A model generated the notes under the pieces. That model saw only the letters and a list, made by a program, of their open reading frames with translations, was not told where the DNA came from and searched no databases. Source: Zygnema cylindricum (lineage: Eukaryota; Streptophyta; Zygnematophyceae; Zygnematales; Zygnemataceae). Taken from it: a stretch of 52,672 nt of DNA. Positions 33,668 through 45,336 of the stretch are shown here, piece by piece. The position numbers were made by a program, and so were the translations under genes. The stretch's first letter is position 1. Each line of letters starts with the position of its first letter. The DNA lies in the NCBI GenBank assembly GCA_037447655.1, contig JBBHKE010001761.1, positions 1 through 52,672 of the forward strand, given 5' to 3'.

Positions 33668-34860
33668 GACTAACTGCAGATGTTGTGTATTGGCCTATTG
33701 GGTAATTTATTGTCGCAAAAAAACCGTTTACGAGTAAATCTCTAATCGAACGTGAGGGAGCCGATATATCGCTCAGGGACTAGCAAAAAATTATAGCGAT
33801 GTGTTGGTTTGGGGGTCTGTACCACAGTATGGAAATACTATACGAAAATTTTGAAAGGCGGGGCTTTTGAAAATTTTCCACAATCCATCTCGTGCCAGAC
33901 TACAAAATTTTAGTAAGCCAATATTGTACAGAATAAGTACGGATGATCGCAAAGGGAGGGTGAGGGTGAACTTCCATTAGAGGAAAAGTGGGGTTGTTTA
34001 CTCGACGCCGTACGATTTCGTATAGATGCGTACCATTATTTTTTTTGTCAGACGAAACATGACGAAGCATTCTACTGGATGGCTCCAATATTATAGGCGT
34101 AAATGTCGACCGTTGGATTTTTCACTTTTTTAGATCCGCGAAGCAATCACGCACTTTTATCCAGTGTGAAGAGACTCTCCTCGGGAGGAGAGTTTCTTCA
34201 CACTGGTCGCGTACCATTGGTACACGTGAAAATTAGAAAAAAAACCCACCAAGAACAGGCAATGTGAATAGAACACGTCGTACACACCATGTGCCTTCGG
34301 TGTATGAAGGTTGACCGAAATATCTTCGCACGCTTCTTCTCATATCCGCTGACCTTAAAAGTTTGCGGCGCCTTTTTGACATTCCGTTCCGAAATTTTGA
34401 TTTTCAATTTCAAAATTAATATCTGGTCGCAAAATTTTCGTACGAGTCATTAACTACCTCCACCCATACAAATATTACGTACAGATTTTAAGCTTGAAGA
34501 ATATTTATAGATTTTAAGAATCTGAAAACTAACCTACGTGGCGCCAGTCATAATTGAGAAGCGATGTCTACTGGCACGACATAATGGAAGGCCGAGCCAG
34601 TAAACACTAGAAATAGACGTATCCGCATGTTTACTGGGACCGCCTAATGGAAAACAGGCCTGAGTGGTGGACTGGTGGCGGGGGGGCTATTTTTTTTTTT
34701 TTAGTTATCGCGATGATTATTCGCCTGAAAATTCATTGCGATATATCGTTAACCCTTCAATAGATATCGGAAAAACCGATATACCTGACGGATGTATTGG
34801 ATATTGGCAATTAGTACATATCGATTATTGGCAATTCGATCCCGATACACAACCCTCCAG
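33668..34860. mobile_element. Composite of GGG- and TAGTG-type fragments
   Basis: A TAGTG-like start (GTTGTGTATTGGCC) lies near 33682. A G1-type left end GGGTGAACTTCCATTAGAGG starts at 33964, and its internal hairpin (arms about 23 nt, one mismatch, tip CTCCTCG/GGAGGAG) is at 34161-34206, 219 bp from that end. Near 34541-34650 there is a related end with TTTACTGGGACCGCCTAATG. A TAGTG right end (CGATACACAACCCTC) closes the block near 34857. There is no gene. Confidence 0.55.
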
Positions 34861-35139
34861 TGTAAGTCCGAGACCCGTGCAATTTTGGCCGTACAGGCAC
34901 GTTTCCCGGATACCCGTTCGAGCTCACAGCCTCACGGCTTCATGGAGCCATTAGAATTTCCGCGTTCCCCGGATATCCGTTCGAGACTTTAGTGTGTGTT
35001 TTACGATATCCGTTTACGACTCATCAATTTGCAATGGCGTCTCTCTGTACTTTTTACGCTTTCTTCCCCTTCTCCTCTCTCTCCTCCCGTCTCTCTTGTA
35101 CACCCTGTCGTTCTCTCGACCTCTTCCACTCGTGTTCGT
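34861..35139. other. Short intergenic stretch before the duplicated gene
   Basis: Contains two GATATCCGTTCGAG-like repeats (near 34917 and 34972) and a CT-rich run at 35070-35130. It may hold the 5' part of the duplicated gene that follows; no clear start was found. Confidence 0.35.
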
Positions 35140-36402
35140 TAGTACATGGTTCAACCATGCTCAGGAATTTTTCCGAAGTATCGCAGAAATCGGACGTGGT
35201 GCCATGGGTAAAGGATGCACTGTGAAAACCAAGAGTACGTTTCTTTCTTGTTTTCATGTTTTTTGTATTAATTTTTGTTCCTTTTTGTTTTTCGTATTTT
35301 ATTTGGATGGGAGGAATGTAATGGATATGGATAGTTTTGAAGGTTTTTTTTTTGTGTTTAATGATTTTCACCGGAAAAAAACTGTGCAGGCAATCATTAA
35401 AAACTTGAGCAACGTCCACACGGCAAAAAGGTGAGAAGTTTCTCTTAAAAAAACAACATTTTTACTTGCATTGAAATGTTGTTTTCACTTTATTGCTGTT
35501 TCTTCCTTCCGCTCTTCTGTTCTTCCCTGCAACCCGAAGCCCTAAACCCTGATCCCTTCTTCCTTCTTTCCCTCCACAGGCACTTGCAGAGAAAGCGGCG
35601 CCCAAAAACGTTCGACCTTCAGGTCTTCGCTTTCAGGAAGCTTCCCAGAGCCATCCTGCTGCTTCGGGATTGGACAGCACGGCGTCCAATCACGCGGCTC
35701 CGGGCAGGGCAAAAACTCGTCGAGACTCGGGCAAGCCGGACAGCTACTGCCACACCAAAAACAGCTGTCTTACCAGCAGCGAACGAAAAGGAAAGAGCAT
35801 GACTGCAACTCTTGCAGCCCGTGGCAAGGTAAATAAACTTATGAGATAAATCTGATTGAAATAAACTGATGCGCTGTAGCTTCCCTTCTTGTGAATTGTT
35901 TTTCAAAATTGGAAGTAGATGTAAGGGTTATGTGCGGCGCTTTCTGAATTCACGACTGTAATTTAGTGATTTCAGTTAGCCAAGCAGACACAAAATTGCT
36001 GGTGAGTTCTAGCACATGGTTTGTGACATTTGTCACCATAATTTTATGCGTGCGCCATGCGAACCCTTGCTTTCCCAACGGACTTTCCACAACTTTCTTT
36101 TATTATCTGCACCAGTCAGTTTGTCATTTGTGCGAAAATCTGACAAATCTGGCGTAACTTGCCACCTGTAGCCTTTGTTTACGTTTTAGGTTTCTTAAGT
36201 TTTTTAAAAGAGCTGCAAAGGTGATGCTTGTAGTGATGCTTGTTTTTAAACTTTCCATAAGTTTTTCATGCGTTATACATAATTCTAACGCGGATACTTT
36301 TTTGCTTTTTTCTGTTTCCGTTTATATTTTTTCAGCCAGAGGCAACGGTAGCTGCAAAGTTGGACGAAATCAAACACATGGAAAACGAAATGGCAATCAA
36401 AG
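35140..36402 (+). pseudogene. Unknown split gene, upstream copy A of a tandem duplication, probably frameshifted
   Basis: Recognisable exon-like blocks are 35140 to about 35233 (AQEFFRSIAEIGRGAMGKGC), 35390-35430 (AIIKNLSNVHTAK), 35580-35828 (EASQSHPAASGLDSTASNHA) and 36336-36402 (ATVAAKLDEIKHMENEMAIK), each with AG and GT borders. Copy B at 36920-37410 matches the first and third blocks closely. Relative to B, copy A has one extra base after GGGCAGGGCAAA (about 35715), which shifts the frame. The phases of the first two exons also do not join cleanly. I therefore treat A as a pseudogene or mis-modelled gene. The Ala/Thr-rich, coiled-coil-like composition gives no family. Confidence 0.45.
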
Positions 36403-36590
36403 GTTAGTCGACATTGTATATTTCTTAAATGAAATTAGACGAAATCAGACACATGGAAAACGAAATGGCAACCAAAGGTTAGTCGACATTGTATATTTCT
36501 TAAATGAAATTAGACGAAATCAGACACATGGAAAACGAAATGGCAACCAAAGGTTAGTCGACATTGCATATTTCTTAAATGAAATTAGAC
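36366..36590 (+). repeat. 75-bp tandem repeat, three copies, over an exon end and splice donor
   Basis: Three units with a 75-bp period start at 36366, 36441 and 36516 and differ by only a few bases. Each unit contains the exon tail GAAAACGAAATGGCAA-CAAAG, a GGTTAGTCG donor-like site and intron sequence ending GAAATTAGAC. The period is a multiple of three. Confidence 0.95.
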
Positions 36591-36602
36591 TTCTCTTAGT
36601 TA

Positions 36603-36919
36603 AAATTCAACAGTTTTTAGTTTGAAGTTGAACAGTTGTTTAAGTATAGCTGTCAGAAAAGAGCTTTGTAGAAAAAAAACTGTTAACTAAATGTTCAAAC
36701 GCGTTATCAGAATAAGCTTGGAAAAAAAATCAAAATACAGCTGTAACAATGGAATCTTAAACTCTCTCTTTTGCTGGAGTGCCTTTTTCTGTCTTTCTCC
36801 ACAGCCCTTTTCATTTCATTTCCAGTTCTCAGTTTCTTATTCTGAATCCTGTACTCTGTATTATGTCCTGTTCTGATTGTTCGGTACTGTTTTTTTTGTT
36901 TCATTTTTTTTTTGGAAGT
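36603..36919. other. Spacer between the duplicated gene copies
   Basis: AT-rich intron-like sequence. I see no exon or other identifiable feature. Confidence 0.4.
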
Positions 36920-37410
36920 TACTCGTGCCATGAGCCATGCTCAAGAATATCGCAGAGATAGGACATCTCGCTGGTGCCATGTCTAGAGGATGCGCTGTGA
37001 ATAGCGAAACCCCAAATTTACGTTTCTTTTGTGTTTTGTTATTTTTCGTATTGAGTTTTGTTCCTTGTTTTTGTTTCCGTTTTCTGTATTTAGTTTTTTG
37101 CTCCTGTTTATTGTATCAGGTTTTTGTTCCTCTTTGTTTGTTGTATTTTATTTGGATGAGAGGGAATGTAATCGATATGAACAGTTTGGAAGCTGCAGGT
37201 ATTCGCATTTGGGAAGCTTCTCGGAGCCATCCTGCTGCTTCGGGATTGGCAGCACCGGCGTCCAATCACGTGGCTCCGGGCAGGGCAAAGCCTGTCGAGA
37301 CTCGGGTAACTCAGGCAGCTAATGCCGCAGCAACAACAGCCGCTTTACGAGCAGCGGAAGAAAAGGAAATGAGCATGGCTGCAACTCTCGCAACCATGCC
37401 GAGGTAAATA
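36920..37410 (+). CDS. Unknown gene, downstream copy B of a tandem duplication (partial model)
   Basis: Two blocks correspond to copy A: 36920 to about 37015 (the ATGCTCAAGAATATCGCAGAG region, ending in ISRGCAV-like sequence) and about 37199-37407 (WEASRSHPAASGLAAPASNH then VETRVTQAANAAATTAALRA and EEKEMSMAATLATM). In B the second block is open throughout, up to AGGTAAATAAAC, which may be a splice donor or the stop-containing 3' side. The nucleotide match to A extends past the exon (GAGATAAATTTGATTGAAAT), so the duplication included non-coding DNA. The function is unknown; the Ala-rich, charged C-terminal part suggests a helix. Confidence 0.4.
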
Positions 37411-37800
37411 AACTTAAATGAGATAAATTTGATTGAAATAAGCTTTGATCAGTCATTATCTCTTTTTATCTCTTTGTCATTTTATGTGGATTTGGAGAAA
37501 GATGTATATTTGTTTTTTGACTTGCGAAGCGGTGTTTTGTAGCCGCAGTTGTTTTGAGCTTTTTGACGCTTCAATGTCTTTTCAGAAAATTACTGAAACG
37601 TACGCTGTTTACAGGAAAATGTAAAGGATTTGATACGGAGGAAGTGATTCCAAAATGATTTTCTTATTGACTTTCGGAATAATGGAGATCTATTGGCTGG
37701 CGTCGCTGATACGTACGCCTTATACAGAAACGCAGAGGTAATTGATAATCTTTTTCTTCTTTTGGTTTTTTGGTTTTGTGTTTTTTTTTCTTTGCTCGCT
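37411..37800. other. Flank of duplicated copy B
   Basis: AT-rich sequence with a possible further exon near 37580-37620 (after TCTTTTCAG), not supported by any match. Confidence 0.3.
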
Positions 37801-38640
37801 TATTATTATTTAACAGTAGCTACTCTTAGTATTAATTATATGTTATTATTTAGTAATAACAGCTATTATTATTATTTAATTATAACTACTCTTATGATTA
37901 TTTAATAATACCTACTCTTATTGTTATCTAATATAACTACTCCTATTGTTCTTTAATACTAACTACTCTTATTATCATTAATAATAACTACTCTTATTAT
38001 TGTTTTATAATAACTACGCTTATTGTTGTTTAGCAATAACTACGCTTATTGTTGTTTAGCAATAACTACGCTTATTGTTGTTTAGAAATAACTACGCTTA
38101 TTGTTGATTAGCAATAACCACTCTTATTATTGTTGAACAATTACTGCTCTTATTATTGTTGAACAATCACTGCTCTTACTGTTGTCTAATAATCAGTGCT
38201 CCTATTGTTCTTTGATAGTCAGTGCTCCGATTGTTCTTTAATAGTCAGTGCTCCTATTGTTTTTCCGTAATTACTGCTGTTATTACTGTTTCTGGTCTTA
38301 TTTTTGTTTCTAGCCTTATTACTGCTTAATTTTCACTGCTCTTATTACTGTTGTTTTTATGCTCGTATTACTGTTTAATCATTACTGCTCCTATTACTGT
38401 TTGATTATCAGTGCTCTTGCTCTTATTGTCGTTTAATAATCGGTGCTCTCACTGTTTTTATTACTGTTTTAACTTCATTGCTCATATTACTGTTTAATAA
38501 TGACTGCCTTTATTGTTGTATTATAATCGTTGCTTTTTTATTATCACTGCTCTTATTCCTGTTTTATCACTGCCCTTATTACTGTTTTATAATCACTGCT
38601 ATTATTACTGCTTAATAATCAATATTCTTATTACTGTTTA
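37801..38640. repeat. Degenerate minisatellite built on AATAACTACGCTTATTGTTG
   Basis: Over about 800 bp the motif (A)ATAACTACTCTTATTGTTGTTTA recurs with a variable period. In the centre (about 38020-38130) four near-perfect 26-bp units stand in tandem. The outer parts drift to CAGTGCTCTTATTACTGTTT. It is non-coding. Confidence 0.85.
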
Positions 38641-38979
38641 ATAATCACATAGGATGTAGATGATAATAGAGTAGATGATGTTGTAGATGATGGTAGAGTA
38701 GGTGAAGTCACAGGTTATGGTAGAGTACATGGTAGAGTACATGTTCATATAGATGACGGTAGAGTAGATGATGACAGAGTAGATGATTGATGGTAGAGCA
38801 GACGATGATATAGATGATGGGATAGGTGATCGTAGATGATGAGATAGATGATGGTAGCTGGTAGATAGTGTGCCTTGTCTTTTGTGTTTTGTCTTTTGTG
38901 TTTGTTGCCTTTTGTGTGTTTTATATTTTGTGTGGTGTCTTTTGTGTGGTGTTTTAGTGTGTTTTGTCTTTTGTGTATT
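38641..38979. repeat. GATGATAGAGTAGAT and TTTTGTGT low-complexity tracts
   Basis: 38650-38865 is made of imperfect GTAGATGATGGTAGA-type repeats, and 38870-38978 of TTTTGTCTTTTGTGT repeats. Together with the flanking arrays this forms a 1.4-kb block of simple DNA. Confidence 0.75.
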
Positions 38980-39172
38980 CCCCCTCCCCCTCCCCCTCCC
39001 CCTCCCCCTCCCCCTCCCCCTCCCCCTCCCCCCCCCCCTCCTCCTCCCCCTCCCCCTCCCCCTTCCCCTCCCCCTCCCCTTCCCCCTCCCCCTCCTGCTC
39101 CCCCTCCTCCTCCTCCTCCTCTTCCTCCTCCTCCTCCTCCTCCTCCTCCTCCCGCTCCCGCTCCTCCTCGCA
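38980..39172. repeat. CCCCCT hexamer array passing into CCT triplets
   Basis: CCCCCT units run from 38980 to about 39090, then CTCCTC triplets to about 39172. The opposite strand is a continuous G-rich tract. All three frames read as Pro/Ser/Leu repeats, or Gly/Arg on the minus strand, so the long frames here are artefacts. Confidence 0.95.
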
Positions 39173-39175
39173 CTT

Positions 39176-41535
39176 TTGAAGACCTTTGCCAAGACCTTAT
39201 CGTCTTTTTTTCTTTCATTTTGTGCTAATTCGGTAGGTTTTTGGTCCAGCAGTATTGATCCCTCCCTTTCTTTTCCTTCTCGCGCTCTTTTGCTCACCCC
39301 CTCTCTCCCCCTCAAATTCTCGTCTTTTTTTGCTAACTAGTGTGAATAGAGTATTCTCACCTTCCTTCCTCTTTTCTCCTCTTTTCCTCTTCTTTTCCTT
39401 GCTATTTCCCCTCTCTCTGTTGTTTACCTGTAGTGTTAAAGCATTCTGTCCCTCGAAGTTTATCAGTCTCTTCTCTCATTTTTTCCTCCTCCCCATCCTT
39501 CTTTCTCCTCCTTGCCTCTCTTTCTCCTTTGCTTTCCCTTTCCCTCCCTCTTTCTGTCGTTCCCCCTCCCCCCCTCTCCCCCTCTGCCAAATGGGGTGCT
39601 CAACCCCAATCTCTTTCATTATCCACCATTATCACTGTCGATGAATTAATTTTAATCCATTTAAAGTTGAAAAGATTTTTCTTCGAAGAAAAGGTTTTTC
39701 TTTTTTGTGTTCCACACTATTTTGTCTGGTTAGTCGAATAATGTTTTTACTGATTTTAGCAGCTTTATATGTTTCTTTTTTTTTCCTTAACAGGAACTGC
39801 ACCTATTTCATTTTGGCCCGTCAGATGTGAAAAACACTGCACCTCCAGTATCGTTTGTTGAAAGAGAGATTTTATGTAAAGAAACTTATATATATCCGGT
39901 TAAATAATTTTCTTTCACTCACTAAATTGTTGAAGAACGTTGAGGTTTCAGGGTCTAAATTGTTTACTCTTCAAGATCTTATGTTATTACTGTATGGTGT
40001 TTTACTGTATGTGCTGGACGATTCAAATTTTGTTAGAGTTTGACATAAATTCGTAATTGAAAAATGACAAACACATGTGATGTTATATTTTGTCCATAGT
40101 AGATATACTTCACTTTATGTATCTATTCTAAGGTAAACAACAGTCCATGCTAAATATACCCTCATTTGTTTGTTTATTTCGTAGTAAAAAATCTGCTCAC
40201 AACAATATATTCAAAGGGATATCTTCTGTCCATGTACTTGAATCTATTTATGTGTATTCTATGTATGTATGTAGTAAAATATAGAAATAAGCTGTATACA
40301 TTAAACATACTTCAATTCATGTATTTGGTTTATGGTAAACAAATATCTCAACGATCGTATTTTTTCTATGGAAATGATGGGATGGGAGATATAATAGAGT
40401 ATGTATGTTTATAGGGTATGCCCATGTGTTTATTTCGAAGTCAATGCATTAAATCCATGTTAAGGGTATATGGGAAAAAAGAATTTACGGCAAAGGTAGG
40501 AATGTCCAAGTCTTAGTCGTATTAGCAATGCACCCACACAATCATATTTCTTTTATTGGAATGATGGAATAGCATATGTAGTAGAATAGATGAACTAGTT
40601 TGCTAACTTATAAACTAGAAATTGTGTTATCAAAGAATGTATATGTTTCACATGTGCTTTTGATTAATGCATGTGAGATATTTGAATTAGATGCGGTAGG
40701 GAGTGGCTCAAAATTAAGCGAGATATCCGTATACATAATATGAGATGGTTAAATGTTGTAATAATTAGTTTGAGGAAAATTTTATCTTTTGCTTCATTCT
40801 GACTTTAAAGACCTCAGTAATGTGGTGTATGTTGAAAATAAACATGTAATTTTTCAGATAATGTAAGAATTGCATGAAAATCAATGAATTTATGGTGAGA
40901 TCATATTTTCGACTGTTAGTTGCATCCAATTGTTTTTAATAAACTTCATGAACAGATTCTTTAAACGTAAAGGAAAGGGTTTGTACTCAGATAATGTAAA
41001 ACAACTAAATTTAAGTTGTAAAGTTTATCATAGGAAAATAAAATTTTAAAGTACAAAAGTAATCAGTACCGGAACATTGTAATTGTACTTTGACGAAAGC
41101 ACTCTTTCTGCGATCTGGGATGGATTATAACCGCTCAAGTTCTGAATTTTTAGTCCTAATTTGTCGCCAAAAAGTTGAACATTGGCACCATTTGGCCAAT
41201 TCGTTTATTCCTGACTCGTTGACCGAACAGTGTGTACGTATTTCAAATTTTCAAAAGTCTAGCTTTCCCAGTTTCCCTGTCAGCATATTATTTGATTCGT
41301 TGACCGACAGAATTGAATCTAGAATGTATGCTACGGCAGTTTATGGTACACTTTCCTTGGTACGGTAAGCCGGGAAAAATCAGAAATCCTGAAATCGTAA
41401 CTATTTTTTTTTCTACTTTTGAGAATCATATATCGACAGAGGGAGTTCTACTATATCAACGAGTAGCACAGATTTTCTTAGAATAAGTCAATTTAAAGTA
41501 CAGCGTGAATCCTTGTTAGTGCAAAGAAAGTACAG
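39176..41535. other. Intergenic region, no recognised gene
   Basis: 39240-39590 is pyrimidine-rich. Beyond this the DNA is strongly AT-rich with TATGTATGT-like words. A frame at 41090-41368 (92 codons) has no motif. A GGG-like end (TAGGGTATGCCCATGTG) near 40416 may be a G2-type relic. Confidence 0.4.
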
Positions 41536-41537
41536 TA

Positions 41538-42038
41538 CACCGCGAATCGTAATTAGAGTAAATTACTCTAATTCGGTCGCTCGAAATTTCGACTCTATCA
41601 CATCAAATAGAGTAAATGATTCTAATTTTTTCATTATGCTATTTAAGGTAAGGTTGAATTAGCGTTTTTAATTCTAATATATGTTCTTTTTAAATAGTGT
41701 GGAGTACGGACGACGTCCAACCGTGCAAAATTGTACTATTATAAGTAAAAAAGTACAAATAATGATTTAATACAGGCCATTATCATGTAACTGCGTTTTA
41801 ACAAACCACGTAGTGCAAACGTCATAGTGACGATAAACTGTACATTTTGTCAGATTCTGTACGAATACCTTATTTACAGTAGAGGATATTAGCTTGCCAA
41901 ATTAGAGTACACCGCATAAATTAGAGTAAATTCCTTTTTGAAACAGTTCTATCACATAAATTAGAGTAAATTACTCTAATTCTTTTTTTCTCTTTTTTTA
42001 CTCTAATTTTTTCATTACTCTAATTACGATGCGCGGTG
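41538..42038. mobile_element. CACCG-type MITE, subfamily C1, shorter copy
   Basis: 501 bp with TA borders (41536-41537, 42039-42040). The first about 90 bp and last about 60 bp match 5850-6466 closely, with about 100 bp missing from the interior. One terminus is mutated (GATGCGCGGTG). Confidence 0.85.
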
Positions 42039-42040
42039 TA

Positions 42041-43040
42041 CAGTGCAAATAAACAAAAAGTGTTGTTAATTACATTTTGAGTTTACGGTCGTAACGCCAA
42101 GAAAACATTAACCTTTAACCTTAATTTACACATGTAAACACCAAATGGATACGCTAATTTGGATACTCATTCCCACGGTGTAGCCGCTATAGCCGTGTTC
42201 ACATTGTCGACGTTTGAACACGTAAGAACAGGGTCGCACGATTTTCATGCGTCTTTATTCAATCTGAATGCGCTTTCCCGTGTCAACGTACCTCACTTTT
42301 CAATGTCGACACCGTTATCTGACACTTTTTGAGTTTTTCGTTACTTCTGTCCATTCAGATTTAGTACGGAATGGCACATCTTGTACCTCACATTTGAATA
42401 TCTTCTGAATTAAAGTAATTGACACTAATCAAACCCTACCTATATTAGCGAAAATCATAGAGGTTTCTTAAAATTTCAAAAAAAATATGAATATGCGTTA
42501 TTTTTTTATAATTTTTAACATTTCGTTAAATTCGTATATTTCATGTGTACGGACGGGGTGTACGGACTGAAATTATACTGAAGTACGGAATGTACGGGTG
42601 GAAATTGAAAGGACGGGCAGAATGTACGGAAATTAAAAAAAAAAAGACGTTTCGCGCAAATTTGAATTGGATTTGGAGTTTTGGACGTTTCTTCCTTATC
42701 AGGGAGCCACGAAGCCACCATTGTAGCCGCCATTGAAGCCCCATTAGAGCCGCCGCTGGTAATCTTTGGAGTTTCAAACTTTCGAATAATAGTTTAAGCT
42801 GTCGTATTGTATTTCATTTCGATTAAATGTTTTCGAGTTTTTTATATTTTTATTTTATAATTAAGTCAAAGTCGGTCAACGCATTTTAAAAAATCTAAAA
42901 TTTTGAAAAATGCGCATATGCATTCTTTTTCATGCGTTTCAATCGTGCGCATACTAAGAATGAAACCTCTATGCCGAAAATGAATAAGAGTATCTTTGAT
43001 TCTATTTTTGGTTCAAGGGCCGTAATATACGGGCCCCGAT
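42041..43040. other. Intergenic region with C4-like MITE relic
   Basis: 42160-42400 contains GTGTAGCCGCTATAGCCGTG and CACATTGTCGACGTTTGAAC, matching the interior of 44324-44842, but without good ends. 42540-42780 is an anonymous stretch with CGGACGGGGTGTACGGAC-like repeats. There is no gene. Confidence 0.45.
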
Positions 43041-43074
43041 ATAGTGTTATTAACACTAATAGCGATTCACGGTG
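43041..43074. mobile_element. Solo CACCG-type end
   Basis: The words GTTATTAACACTAATAGCGATTCACGGTG occur in order without a visible partner end nearby. Confidence 0.5.
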
Positions 43075-43149
43075 CATTACTGCACTTGGCTCCATACTGG
43101 CCAGAAAGCCAAAAGTCAAATTTTGGTCCGTCCGTAGCAAATCTTGGTG

Positions 43150-44320
43150 TGTCCGCAGTTCTTCCCTTTCTTTCGCCTTTTCGACCACCATTCCATTGGG
43201 CGGTCCCAGTAAACGTAGAGGACATGTCTATTGAAAGCGTTTACTGGCTGGGCGTTCCATTTTGGCGGGCTAGTAAACAACCTGTCGCAATTATGATTGG
43301 TGCCACGTAGGTTAGCGTCCAGATTTTGAAAATCTCAAAAAAATCTTCAAACGGAAAATCTGAACGTAACATCTGTACCAACGGAAGTAATTAATTATTC
43401 GTACAAAAAGTTGGCGACCAAATTTTAGCTTTGAAAATGTAAATACAAATTTCGAACCAGAATGGCAAAAAGTTGCGACAAACTTTGAACTTTGTCGGAA
43501 GGGGCGTGCGATAATACTTTCGCTAGACCCGCATCCAGCGTGGGAGGAGATGTGGGAGGAGGCAGGCACATGGTCTATACGGCGTGTAGACCTGTGATCG
43601 CCTGTTGGTCGTGGTTTTTTTTTTTCTTTCTCATGTGTACCAATGATAGACGACCAGTGTGAAGCAACTCTCCTCGCGAGGAGAGTTTTCTCACACTGGA
43701 TGGTTTGCGCGATTGCTTCGTGGATCTGGAAAAGTGAAACATCCAACGGTCAAGACTTACGTCTATAATATTAGAGCATCTATCCGGTAAACATGTTTCG
43801 TCTAACAAAACGTAGGCGATAGATTCCTTGCTGATACGACCTGATGGAGAAATGAACAAAATATTACTGCCAGTAAACGTTTCTGTACGATTACTGTCGG
43901 CGCCTAGTGGAGAAACTATGACTCCTTTGGTCGCCAGCCCGTCACTCTTACAGAATATCTTATTGGCTAAGGGTGAACTTCCATTAGAGAAAAAGTGGGG
44001 TTGCTTATTGGACCCCGTATGTTTTCGTACATGTTCGTACCATACAACCAGCCGCAAATTTAAATTATGTGAATGTACATTTTGTATATTCGTGTTTTGT
44101 CGTTGTTTTGTCATTCTTATTTTGTCGTTGAAAAATTGAAGAAAGCACGCGCCGCAAATTTCAGAAGTCAATGGATGGTGAAAGCGGCGTCAAAGGACAG
44201 TGTGCCACATGTAAGGTTCCTACCTCATATCCATCGTGAATCATACGTGATCTTTCCACGTGTACTAATTTTACACGTCCAGTGTGTAGTTAGTCTACTC
44301 CTTGAAAACAAGGGAGGAGA
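43150..44320. mobile_element. Composite of GGG-type fragments
   Basis: 43188-43290 has ends with TTCCATTGGGCGGTCCCAGT and CGTTTACTGG, related to 34541-34650 inverted. 43500-43830 is the inverted counterpart of 33990-34206, sharing the hairpin. A G1-type left end (TAAGGGTGAACTTCCATTAG) starts at about 43966. A mismatched hairpin TAGTCTACTCCTTG-aaaa-CAAGGGAGGAGACTA sits at about 44291-44324 against the next MITE. There is no gene. Confidence 0.5.
43654..43699. repeat. Hairpin CCAGTGTGAAG...CTCCTCG/CGAGGAG
   Basis: Arms of 23 nt with few mismatches and the tip CTCTCCTCG/CGAGGAGAG. It is homologous to the hairpin at 34161-34206, but the two copies differ at arm positions. Confidence 0.9.
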
Positions 44321-44323
44321 CTA

Positions 44324-44842
44324 CACCGCGAATCAGTATTAGCGTTATGAAATAACTAGGGTTGAAAAACAACTAGTGTTATTAACGCTAATTTGGGATT
44401 TAAAAAAAAAAAAAAAAAAACCTCTAATTTATCAGTAACTCTAATTTGGGTACATTTTCCTCATAGTGTAGCCGGTATAACTTGTGTTCACATAGTTGAC
44501 GTTTTAACATGTGAGAACAGGTTTGCGCGATTTTCGATTGTCTTTATCTTTGAGAATCAAATCTTTTTTGTGTCGACGCACTCACTTTCGGGTGTCGACG
44601 CCTTTAGGTGACGCACTTTTCGTGCAATTGTACAAAATAACGAGCAGTTTTAGTACAGACTGACGTATTTCGTACATTACAATATTTTTAAACTGTCCAA
44701 ATTATAGTTGTTTACGTTAATTCAACAGTATCTAAATTAATGTAAAAAAAACGTTTAGAGTAATTAACTCTATTTTTAATTCGAGGGTCAAAGTTCGGGG
44801 GCACCACATTAGCGTTATTAACGCTAATAACAATTCACGGTG
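44324..44842 (+). mobile_element. CACCG-type MITE, subfamily C4
   Basis: A 519-bp element with TA borders (44322-44323, 44843-44844). Interior words GTGTCGACGCACTCAC, GACGCACTTTTCGTGC and TTCACATAGTTGACG are found in inverted order in the interrupted copy at 31685-32789. Confidence 0.8.
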
Positions 44843-44849
44843 TATTTAG

Positions 44850-45165
44850 TAGTGATGTGTATCGGCAGGGTTTTGCTAATAATCAATATGTACCTTTTTT
44901 TGGCTTGCCGATAATCGATCTATTGGCACGATATATCAAAACTATTGTTATCGCCGATAAAACCCTGATAATATCGGTTTTTTATTGCGATAACACTTGT
45001 ACCGATAACTGTCGGCGATAATTGTACGGTGTACGGTTTATGTCGTCCTACAAAACCGTCGCTATTCCGTTACACAGATTACGGAACAGTTTGTTACACG
45101 TGATATGCCACGCTATATACAGTCAGAAACATAACACAATATATTATAAAGTCGTATTATATAAC

Positions 45166-45208
<43 letters not shown>

Positions 45209-45333
45209 CGCTTATCGCCGATATGGAATTTGTTGGTCTCGGAGGGATATATCCGGACCTTTGACCGTTCGATAACCGATAACTATCGGTATCGGTGTTA
45301 TCGCGATATATTTCTTGCCGATACACAAGACTA
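44850..45333. mobile_element. TAGTG-type element, complete copy
   Basis: Ends are TAGTGATGTGTATCGGCAGG and CTTGCCGATACACAAGACTA, 484 bp, lying between two CACCG elements almost without spacer. The interior resembles the inverted interior of 33197-33667. A TA microsatellite has expanded inside it. Confidence 0.75.
45171..45207. repeat. TA microsatellite
   Basis: About 18 uninterrupted TA units inside the TAGTG-type element. Confidence 0.95.
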
Positions 45334-45336
45334 GTA

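Noticed and set aside
36221-36625. 134-codon frame with three identical 25-residue repeats
   Set aside because: As a simple continuous gene it is doubtful: the repeat comes from the 75-bp DNA triplication, and the exon supported by splice sites uses another frame.
37855-38640. CRISPR-like array
   Set aside because: The repeats are degenerate, directly adjacent and lack unique spacers; the genome context is eukaryotic.
38638-39315. Long open frames encoding Arg/Gly-rich (minus) and Pro/Leu-rich (plus) proteins
   Set aside because: All arise from the CCCCCT and CCT arrays; several frames are open at once over the same repeat, so there is no sign of coding selection.
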